Origin: Verrucomicrobiota bacterium
GTDB lineage: Bacteria > Verrucomicrobiota > Verrucomicrobiia > Limisphaerales > J093
Direction: 5' to 3'
DNA length: 8,253 nt
Assembly (NCBI GenBank): GCA_003695015.1
Contig: RFJD01000323.1
Span: forward strand, 1-8,253
Shown here: positions 1 through 4,564 of the stretch, in pieces
Numbering within the stretch: position 1 is the first letter of the stretch
Layout of the letters: every line of letters begins with the position of its first letter
Translations under genes and position numbers: made by a program
Notes under the pieces: generated by a model
The model's database searches: none
What the model was told of the DNA's origin: nothing
The model's input: the letters and a program-made list of their open reading frames with translations, nothing else

Positions 1-123
1 GACCGGATCATCGAGCGCGTGGAGGGCTCGTGGTCGAACATCGTGGGGTTGCCGTTGGAACGGCTTCGGGAGGAACTGGCAGCGGGCTGGCCGGAGTGGG
101 GGCGGCTGATTGGGACACGGTGA
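1..123 (+). CDS. maf: Maf-family nucleotide pyrophosphatase, C-terminal end (partial)
   Basis: The first 40 codons read in frame from base 1 to a TGA at 121-123; the 5' part lies outside the window. The peptide contains IERVEGSWSNIVGLPLERL, which matches the conserved end of Maf/YhdE proteins (usual form I-E-G-S-Y-x-N-V-V-G-L-P-L). Maf enzymes are cytoplasmic pyrophosphatases that hydrolyse non-canonical or modified nucleoside triphosphates, in a house-cleaning role. The motif and its position close to the C-terminus fit the family. The catalytic residues lie in the missing part, so the substrate class cannot be judged. The gene is separated from the next one by 289 nt of regulatory DNA and is probably not part of the downstream stress operon. 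Confidence 0.8.
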   Translation, partial: DRIIERVEGSWSNIVGLPLERLREELAAGWPEWGRLIGTR

Positions 124-148
124 CTCATATTGCCCATTGAGTCGCCTC

Positions 149-197
149 GACACACTCGTTGGGTGTCAAAATGTGTCATAATGACACGTGTGTCTCA
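149..197. promoter_or_regulatory. Probable enhancer (activator-binding) site of the sigma-54 promoter
   Basis: A perfect 15-bp dyad GTGTCATAATGACAC lies at 173-187. The same half site recurs as GTGTCA at 163-168, exactly 10 bp upstream of the GTGTCA of the dyad and so on the same helix face. It recurs again as GTGTCTCA at 190-197 and inverted as GACAC at 149-153, which forms a second dyad with 163-167 (9-bp spacer). The dyad centre is about 108 bp upstream of the start site predicted from the sigma-54 element at 263-279, a normal distance for NtrC-type enhancer-binding proteins. The repeat structure is seen directly. Binding by a sigma-54 activator is inferred; another dimeric regulator could use it. 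Confidence 0.6.
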
Positions 198-233
198 TGG
201 TTTCGCGTGGGTTCGTTTTCTCATCATCCTGAA

Positions 234-246
234 AATCAATCACTTA
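234..246 (+). promoter_or_regulatory. IHF-consensus DNA-bending site
   Basis: AATCAATCACTTA is an exact match to the IHF consensus WATCAANNNNTTR. It lies in a locally AT-richer stretch between the TGTC/GACA dyads (149-197) and the sigma-54 element (263-279), the usual place for IHF to bend DNA and bring an enhancer-bound activator to the polymerase. A 13-bp degenerate match can arise by chance, but its position supports it. Whether this organism has IHF or only an HU-like protein is not visible. Confidence 0.5.
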
Positions 247-262
247 CGCATCCGGCATCATT

Positions 263-279
263 TGGCATCCCTCTTGCAT
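263..279 (+). promoter_or_regulatory. Sigma-54 (RpoN) -24/-12 promoter
   Basis: TGGCATCCCTCTTGCAT matches the sigma-54 consensus TGGCAY-N6-TTGCW. GG is at 264-265 and GC at 276-277, separated by exactly 10 nt. The predicted transcript start is near 289, giving a leader of about 124 nt before the Hsp20 start at 413. The upstream IHF-consensus site and TGTC/GACA dyads complete the classical layout of an enhancer-dependent promoter. No good sigma-70 promoter was seen in 124-412. This promoter probably drives the Hsp20 gene, and perhaps the whole island if transcription continues through 875-1071. Confidence 0.75.
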
Positions 280-412
280 AAGGAATGGCGGTGCGCCGGG
301 TGGCTCGGGTGAGTCACTGCAGAGCGCACGGCGGTTCGGGTGGGAACGACCAGGCAGGTCCCGCCCGGCCGCTCGAGTTCCAATCCGCTGCCTGGAGAAA
401 GGAGTCATCGCC

Positions 413-874
413 ATGACTGCTCTGACTCGTTGGAACCCGTTCCGGGAGATGGAGGAGATGCAGCGGCGGATGGCCTCCTTGCTGGATTGGAGCCCGTTCC
501 GTCGCAGCAATCTGACTGCCGAGGAGGAAAACATCACGCTGCCCGAGTGGGCGCCGTTGGTGGACATCGCCGAGGACGATCAGGAGTACCTCTTGAAGGT
601 CGAACTGCCTGAAGTCCGGCGGGAGGATGTGAAGGTCACGGTCGAAGGCGGCACCCTCACCATCTCGGGCGAGCGGAAGGCCGAGAAGGAAGAGAAAGGC
701 CGCCGGTATCACCGGATCGAGCGGCATTACGGGCGGTTCGAACGCAGCTTCAACATCCCTGAAGATGCCGAAGCCGAGAAGGTGACGGCGGAATTCAAGG
801 ATGGCGTGCTGCGGGTCCACCTGCCCAAGAGCGAGAAGGCCCGGCCGAAGCAGATCGAAGTGAAGGTCGGCTGA
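413..874 (+). CDS. hsp20: Small heat-shock protein, Hsp20/alpha-crystallin family (first copy)
   Basis: This 153-aa ATP-independent holdase chaperone binds unfolding proteins in the cytoplasm. The start is supported by AAAGGAG at 398-404, 8 nt before the ATG. Residues 1-45 form a short N-terminal arm that begins with a typical W-N-P-F-R-E-M-E-E-M segment. The alpha-crystallin domain spans about 46-139 and ends with the signature GVLRVHLPK (131-139). The C-terminus carries an I-x-V motif (IEV, 148-150), which docks onto neighbouring dimers in sHSP oligomers. Length and domain order are normal for bacterial class A sHSPs. It is the first gene behind the sigma-54 promoter. A second, clearly different Hsp20 lies at 3132-3671, so the two may form mixed oligomers or serve different clients. 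Confidence 0.95.
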   Translation: MTALTRWNPFREMEEMQRRMASLLDWSPFRRSNLTAEEENITLPEWAPLVDIAEDDQEYLLKVELPEVRREDVKVTVEGGTLTISGERKAEKEEKGRRYHRIERHYGRFERSFNIPEDAEAEKVTAEFKDGVLRVHLPKSEKARPKQIEVKVG

Positions 875-893
875 TCGGCCGCAGGCCGGATCA

Positions 894-923
894 CCGGTCC
901 GCGGTCCTCCGGCCGCGGATCGG
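894..923 (+). other. Strong GC hairpin after the first Hsp20 gene
   Basis: CCGGTCCGCGG (894-904) can pair with CCGCGGATCGG (913-923) to give an 11-bp stem with one G-U pair and an 8-nt loop. It lies 20 nt after the Hsp20 stop codon. No U-tract follows, so it is not a standard intrinsic terminator. It may stabilise the 3' end of the hsp20 message, slow polymerase, or act as a partial or factor-assisted terminator that makes hsp20 more abundant than the downstream genes. In DNA this rich in GC, some inverted repeats are expected by chance. Confidence 0.4.
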
Positions 924-941
924 CTGTCGGACGGCGCGCGA

Positions 942-1022
942 GGCGCGGTGGGCCGTGAGGCCCGATGAAACCCGGCAACCCGTCGGGCCCCGCGGCCCTC
1001 CCCCTCCGCGCCGATTCTTGCA
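942..1022 (+). ncRNA. Structured leader RNA with SAM-I-riboswitch-like sequence blocks
   Basis: Two blocks match the most conserved parts of SAM-I (S-box) riboswitches as I remember them. The segment 959-980 contains GATGAAACCCGGCAACC preceded by GGCCC, which is the second half of the kink-turn helix plus the start of P3. The segment 1008-1022, GCGCCGATTCTTGCA, resembles the GGUGCCAAUUCCUGCA end of P3 and J3/4. The order is right and the gap between them is a plausible P3 insertion. However, the GGAGGGACUGG part of P2 is replaced, so the usual pseudoknot is not obvious. A different fold is also available. GGCGCGG (942-948) pairs with CCGCGCC (1006-1012) and encloses two hairpins with identical arms, GGGCC-GTGA-GGCCC (950-963) and GGGCC-CCGC-GGCCC (985-998). 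CCTCCC (997-1002) could mask the ribosome site at 1054-1059. It may be a variant, decayed or repurposed riboswitch. Confidence 0.4.
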
Positions 1023-1056
1023 AGGAGGCGGAGCGTGAGCGGAGTGCGTTGCCGGG

Positions 1057-1065
1057 AGGAGGTGA
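1057..1065 (+). promoter_or_regulatory. Perfect Shine-Dalgarno deciding the start of the small membrane protein
   Basis: AGGAGGTGA is fully complementary to the 16S rRNA tail and lies 6 nt before the GTG at 1072. This selects GTG 1072 over the in-frame TTG at 1108, which has a weaker GGAGA at 1098-1102. GGGAGG at 1054-1059 is complementary to CCTCCC at 997-1002 in the upstream leader, so the site could be hidden in one RNA fold. Confidence 0.6.
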
Positions 1066-1071
1066 CCGAGG

Positions 1072-1308
1072 GTGCAACGGAGGGGACCACATCGAACGGA
1101 GACGGTTTTGGACGATCTGGAGCTGCTATCCCCTGTTTGGGCCGGTTTGGTTGTGCTGGCGAGCCTCGGGCTTTCGTTGACGGCCTTTGTGGGCGCGAGC
1201 GAATTGCCGCCGTCCCTGCGTGCGGTGCTGGTGTTGCTCAACGGCGTGGTGCCCGTGGTCACCGGCTGGGGCATCCTGCGCGAGTTTCGCCGCCGCCGGC
1301 ATCGTTGA
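1072..1308 (+). CDS. Small two-helix membrane protein, function unknown
   Basis: This is a 78-aa protein with a GTG start and a perfect Shine-Dalgarno (1057-1065). After a short polar N-terminus there are two hydrophobic segments, about residues 18-41 (starting at LLSPVWAGLVVLA) and 48-68 (through LNGVVPVVTGWGIL). They are joined by a short S-E-L-P-P turn. The protein ends in a very basic tail (REFRRRRHR), which should stay in the cytoplasm, so a helical hairpin in the inner membrane is likely. I do not recognise the family. It lies between the Hsp20 and HtrA genes, which suggests a role in envelope stress or as a membrane partner of HtrA or FtsH, but this is context only. A translation start at TTG 1108 would give 66 aa and keep both helices. 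Confidence 0.7.
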   Translation: MQRRGPHRTETVLDDLELLSPVWAGLVVLASLGLSLTAFVGASELPPSLRAVLVLLNGVVPVVTGWGILREFRRRRHR

Positions 1309-1451
1309 ACGGCCCGGCAAGCGGCGGCATCAGAGGGGATGGGGACCGGGAAGGTGGCCGGGGCCACCGGACGGTTCCAAGACAACGAACGATCGAACAG
1401 TTCCGAACACAAACTTCGAAACGAACGACGAACCCGGAAATGGCACGCATC
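1309..1451 (+). other. Leader of htrA: small hairpin followed by a CGAAC-rich unstructured stretch
   Basis: A stem GGTGGC-CGGG-GCCACC lies at 1353-1368. The next 65 nt are poor in secondary structure and carry the pentamer CGAAC five times (1386, 1394, 1404, 1422, 1429) plus a CGAAA at 1417. No clear Shine-Dalgarno or sigma-70 promoter is visible. An A-rich open leader can itself help ribosome entry, which may explain the weak ribosome site of htrA. Whether the repeated pentamer binds a protein is unknown. Confidence 0.3.
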
Positions 1452-2951
1452 ATGAACACGATCCTGCAAACCCGTTGGCAACGGTTTTCCCTGGCGGCCC
1501 TGGCGGCTGCGGGGTTGACCCTGTTGGTGTTTCAGGGCGATCTGCCCGGCCTTCACGCCGGCGAGTTGCCCAAGTTGAAGATCGACACGACGCCGATCGA
1601 CCGCTCGGCGCCGCATCCGGCCAGCCTGGCGCCGGTGGTCCAGCGCGTGGCGCCCAGCGTGGTCAACATCTACACGACCAAACGCATCCGGGAGAGCGCC
1701 GACATCCCGTCCATCTTCATGGATCCGTTCTTCCGGGATTTCTTTGGCCTGCCCTTCAACCAGATCCCGCGCGAACGCCGCGAGCAGGCGCTCGGCTCGG
1801 GGGTCATCGTCTCGAAGGACGGCTACATCCTCACCAACAACCACGTGGTCGAGAACGCCGAGGAAATCAAAGTCGCCTTGGCCGATGAAAAAACCGTCTT
1901 CGACGCCGAAATCGTCGGCACCGATCCCCGCACCGACATCGCGGTGATCAAGGTCGAGGCCAGGGACCTGCCGGCGATCACCATCACCGACAGCGACCAG
2001 TTGCAGGTGGGCGACTTCGTGCTGGCCATTGGCAATCCCTTCGGCGTGGGCCAGACGGTCACCAGCGGCATTGTCAGCGCCAAGGGCCGCGGTGGCATGG
2101 GCATCGTCGATTACGAGGATTTCATCCAGACCGACGCCTCGATCAATCCCGGCAACTCCGGCGGCGCGTTGGTGGACATCAAGGGCCGGCTGGTCGGGAT
2201 CAACACGGCCATCATCAGCCGGACCGGCGCCGACAACGGCATCGGTTTCGCGGTGCCCATCAACCTGGCCCGTTACGTGATGGAGCGGCTCATCGAGGAC
2301 GGCAAGGTGGTTCGCGGCTACCTGGGCGTGTACATCCAGGACGTCAGCCCCGAGCTGGCCAAGCAGTTCGACCTGCCGGAAAACCGCGGCGCGTTGGTCA
2401 GCGAAGTCACGTCGGATTCACCCGCCGAGGACGCCGGCCTCGAGGTCGGTGACGTGATCGTCGAGTTCAACGGCAAACCCGTCGAGGACAGCCGTCACCT
2501 GCGCCTGAGCGTGGCCCAAACCAAACCCGGCACCAAGGTGACGCTCAAGGTGCTCCGCGACGGCAAGGAAAAGACGCTCACCGCCAGGCTGGGCGAACTG
2601 GACGAAGAAGGCATGGCCCGCGCGGACGAGGGCGGCATCCGGCGCTACGGCAGCGGCAGCGACCTGCTCGACGGCATCCAGGTCGCCGATCTGGATCCCC
2701 GCTGGCGACGGCAATTCGGCATCCCCAACAGCATCCGTGAAGGCGCGTTGGTGGTGGATCTCGATCCCAACTGCTACGCCGCCCAAGACGGTCTGCGTCC
2801 GGGCGACGTCATCCTGAGCATCAACCGCCAGCCGGTGCGCGACGCCGATGATGCCATCCGCCTCAGCCGCCAGATCGAGGGCGATTCGGTCCTGCTGCGC
2901 GTCTGGAGCCGCGGTGGCGTGAGATTCCTGGTGGTGGACAAAGACCGATGA
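1452..2951 (+). CDS. htrA: HtrA/Deg-family periplasmic serine endoprotease with two PDZ domains
   Basis: This 499-aa protease-chaperone degrades or refolds damaged envelope proteins. The N-terminus (MNTILQTRWQRF, then a hydrophobic A/L/V-rich run to about residue 27, and GLHAGE) is a Sec signal peptide or membrane anchor. The trypsin-like domain has all three catalytic residues: H131 (ILTNNHVV), D162 (DPRTDIAVI) and S236 (NPGNSGGAL). Their spacings of 31 and 74 are close to those of E. coli DegP. PDZ1 spans about 288-380 (begins RGYLGV) and PDZ2 about 407-498 (ending in VVDKDR), so the architecture is that of DegP/DegQ ('Do' type). ATG 1440 is 4 codons upstream and equally possible; it has GGAA abutting it, whereas 1452 has the same GGAA at 12 nt, so 1452 is preferred with little certainty. 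The frame is open back to GTG 1035, but that stretch overlaps the small membrane protein gene and is not HtrA-like. Confidence 0.93.
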   Translation: MNTILQTRWQRFSLAALAAAGLTLLVFQGDLPGLHAGELPKLKIDTTPIDRSAPHPASLAPVVQRVAPSVVNIYTTKRIRESADIPSIFMDPFFRDFFGLPFNQIPRERREQALGSGVIVSKDGYILTNNHVVENAEEIKVALADEKTVFDAEIVGTDPRTDIAVIKVEARDLPAITITDSDQLQVGDFVLAIGNPFGVGQTVTSGIVSAKGRGGMGIVDYEDFIQTDASINPGNSGGALVDIKGRLVGINTAIISRTGADNGIGFAVPINLARYVMERLIEDGKVVRGYLGVYIQDVSPELAKQFDLPENRGALVSEVTSDSPAEDAGLEVGDVIVEFNGKPVEDSRHLRLSVAQTKPGTKVTLKVLRDGKEKTLTARLGELDEEGMARADEGGIRRYGSGSDLLDGIQVADLDPRWRRQFGIPNSIREGALVVDLDPNCYAAQDGLRPGDVILSINRQPVRDADDAIRLSRQIEGDSVLLRVWSRGGVRFLVVDKDR

Positions 2952-3131
2952 TCGGCCCCACCGGCCATGGGTGCGGCCGGGGACCTGCCCGCGGCGGATT
3001 CCCCGGCCCACCCGGCCCATCCGGCGCTCCGCGCCATCGGATTCGAGGCATCGCCAACGAAGGCTTTCCGAACCGACCTGAGCGAAACCAAGCAACCCAC
3101 ACGACGACGTGAGGGAAAGGAGGTGGAACCC
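2952..3131 (+). other. htrA-hsp20 intergenic leader with a GC hairpin
   Basis: CCGGCC (2961-2966) pairs with GGCCGG (2975-2980) around an 8-nt loop, starting 9 nt after the htrA stop. Two further G-C pairs are possible across a bulged A. There is no U-tract, so it is more likely an mRNA-stabilising or weak pausing structure than an intrinsic terminator. The 3' half becomes A/C-rich and open (about 3050-3110) before a very strong Shine-Dalgarno for the next gene. I see no clear promoter. Confidence 0.3.
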
Positions 3132-3671
3132 ATGGCAGTGAACTGGAACAAGCTCAAACCCTGGAACTGGTTCAAGAAGGAGCAAAACCAGCAGGCCAGC
3201 CGCCTGCCGGTGCGACGGGCCGAAGTGGTCGATCACCCGCTCGCCCGGTTGCATGAGGAACTGGACCGGGTCTTCGAGGATGTCTTCCGCGGGTTCGGCC
3301 TCCCGGCGTGGCGTCCTTTCTGGTCGGCGCCAGTGTGGGAGGGCTTCCGGCCCAGCGTGGACATCTCGGAGAACCGGAAGGGCTACACCATCCGCGTCGA
3401 GGTTCCCGGGGTCGAAAAGGAAGACCTCTCGGTGACCGTCGAGGATGACACCCTGGTCATCGCCGGCGAGAAGAAGCAGGAGAAGGAGGAGGACGAGGGC
3501 GGTTACCACTGCGTCGAGCGCAGCTACGGGGCCTTCCGGCGGCTCATCTCGCTGCCGGCGGACGCGGATCAGGACAAGCTCGAAGCCAGGTTCCGCAACG
3601 GCGTGCTGACGATCACGATCCCGAAGGTCGAAGGCGCGCGCAGTGCGGTTCGCGAAGTGACCATCCAATAA
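3132..3671 (+). CDS. hsp20: Small heat-shock protein, Hsp20/alpha-crystallin family (second copy)
   Basis: This 179-aa cytoplasmic holdase starts at ATG 3132, with AAAGGAGGTGG at 3116-3126. The N-terminal arm is longer than in the first copy (about 73 residues) and rich in tryptophan (W5, W11, W13, then W60, W64, W69) and basic residues. Such arms usually bind clients and set oligomer size. The alpha-crystallin domain is at about 74-165 and ends in GVLTITIPK (157-165). The C-terminal V-T-I (176-178) is the I/V-x-I/V docking motif, almost at the very end. A highly charged loop (EKKQEKEEDEGG, 113-124) corresponds to the dimer-swap loop region. It differs clearly from the first copy in the N-terminal arm, so this is not a recent tandem duplication. 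It lies between the protease gene htrA and the mini-dnaJ, consistent with holding clients for refolding or degradation. Confidence 0.95.
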   Translation: MAVNWNKLKPWNWFKKEQNQQASRLPVRRAEVVDHPLARLHEELDRVFEDVFRGFGLPAWRPFWSAPVWEGFRPSVDISENRKGYTIRVEVPGVEKEDLSVTVEDDTLVIAGEKKQEKEEDEGGYHCVERSYGAFRRLISLPADADQDKLEARFRNGVLTITIPKVEGARSAVREVTIQ

Positions 3672-3912
3672 GCCATGTCCGTCGCCGACCTCATGCTCCG
3701 TTTCCGTGAATCCGAGCCTCCGGCCGCGGCCCGCCGGCTTCCGGCGCGCGCGTCCGGGTGGGCGGAGACTGGCGTCATGGAGGCGACGGGCGAAGGTTAC
3801 CCGTGGAGCCGGCGCCCCGGCCGGGCTTCCGGCGTGGCCCGGCCCGCGGGTGACCTCGCGCGGGTCAACGGCGGCGGCCGGCGGGCGGCCGCCCGATGGG
3901 ATCGCCTGAACC
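3672..3912. other. Very GC-rich intergenic stretch with short inverted repeats
   Basis: No convincing gene is seen. The stretch contains a perfect 12-bp palindrome GGGCGGCCGCCC at 3883-3894 and an ACGGG/CCCGT repeat around a 9-nt loop at 3786-3804, plus other overlapping GC repeats. No T-run follows any of them. An ATG at 3675 opens a long frame that runs through the dnaJ gene, but its protein is low-complexity and A/R/G/P-rich, and it has no ribosome site. A processing or pausing site between the Hsp20 and DnaJ messages is possible. Confidence 0.3.
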
Positions 3913-4548
3913 ATGAGCAGCCGGGACTATTACCGCATCCTTGGGGTCAGCCCGGAGGCGACGACCGAGGAAATCAAGTCCGCCTTCCGGCGGCTGGCGC
4001 TCGAGTTGCATCCGGACCGGAGTGGCGCCGACAGCGGTCCGTTCCGGGAGGTGCTCGAAGCCTACGGGGTGCTCTCGGATCCGGAACGCCGGCGAGCCTA
4101 CGACCGGCAGCGGCAGCGGCAGGCGCGCGAGCGACGCTCTTGGCGTTCGAGGGCCGAGCCGTTGATCCGGCGGCGCGCGGCGGAGCCCTTCCAGCCCGGC
4201 TCGAGTGGCTGGTCCCCGGCCGCCATGGCGGGGCCCGGCTGGGGGACGATGACTCCGGGGTTGCGCGTGTTGGTGCCGCTGACGCCCGCCGAAGCCCGGC
4301 GCGGAGGGCGGATGTGGGTCGAGGCGCCGCTGCGGCTGGTGTGTCCGGATTGCCATGGCCGCGGCCGCAGAGGGTGGAACCCATGCTGGTCCTGCGGTGG
4401 AACCGGTCGGGTGAACCAGCTCCTGAGAGTGCCGGTTTCCTGGCCGCCCGGCACGCAGACCGGCCACACGGTGCGGCTCTCCCTGGGCGGGTGGTCGCCG
4501 ATGACTTCCGGGCTGACCGTGGTCTTCGTGGTGCACCCGATGGCCTGA
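3913..4548 (+). CDS. Short DnaJ-like co-chaperone with a single zinc site
   Basis: This is a 211-aa protein; full DnaJ has about 375. The J domain occupies about 1-68 and has the family start (S-R-D-Y-Y-R-I-L-G) and the HPD triad at 33-35 that stimulates DnaK ATPase. A basic, proline/glycine-containing linker follows (about 69-118; there is no long Gly/Phe region). The C-terminal part resembles DnaJ CTD-I (LVPLTPAEARRGG), interrupted by only two CxxCxGxG-like motifs: C144/C147 and C158/C161 (CPDCHGRG and CWSCGGTG). It ends at VHPMA, where CTD-I ends in DnaJ, so CTD-II and the dimerisation tail are absent. By position the retained motifs match repeats 1 and 4, which form zinc site I; repeats 2 and 3 (zinc site II) are missing. 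There is no good Shine-Dalgarno. ftsH follows after 16 nt. It is likely a specialised J-protein rather than the housekeeping DnaJ. Confidence 0.88.
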   Translation: MSSRDYYRILGVSPEATTEEIKSAFRRLALELHPDRSGADSGPFREVLEAYGVLSDPERRRAYDRQRQRQARERRSWRSRAEPLIRRRAAEPFQPGSSGWSPAAMAGPGWGTMTPGLRVLVPLTPAEARRGGRMWVEAPLRLVCPDCHGRGRRGWNPCWSCGGTGRVNQLLRVPVSWPPGTQTGHTVRLSLGGWSPMTSGLTVVFVVHPMA

Positions 4549-4564
4549 ACCTCTGAATCGATTC

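Noticed and set aside
122..143. GACTCA/TGAGTC inverted repeat at the end of the Maf gene as a terminator
   Set aside because: The stem is only 6 bp with a 10-nt loop and no following T-run; evidence is too weak for a terminator call.
124..412. CIRCE (HrcA) operator before the first Hsp20
   Set aside because: No TTAGCACTC-N9-GAGTGCTAA-like repeat is present.
942..1045. Straight annotation as a functional SAM-I riboswitch
   Set aside because: The P2 loop needed for the pseudoknot is replaced, a clean P1/P4 could not be drawn by eye, and the downstream genes are not sulfur-metabolism genes. It is kept only as riboswitch-like.
1035..1439. Extension of htrA to GTG 1035, which has AAGGAGG at 1022-1028 and an open frame of 638 codons
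   Set aside because: The translated stretch is low-complexity and G/R/A-rich, unlike any HtrA N-terminus. It overlaps the convincing small membrane protein in another frame, and the true signal peptide begins at 1440 or 1452.
1441..1456. TGGCACG, resembling a sigma-54 -24 element, at the htrA start
   Set aside because: There is no GC at the required spacing (1454-1455 is GA), and it lies on the htrA start codons.
891..1844. Minus-strand open frame of 317 codons
   Set aside because: It is antisense to the small membrane protein and the start of htrA, with no domain features and low-complexity composition.
3675..4556. Open + strand frame of 293 codons
   Set aside because: It has no ribosome site, an A/R/G/P-rich product, and overlaps the clear dnaJ-like gene in a different frame; high GC explains the lack of stops.
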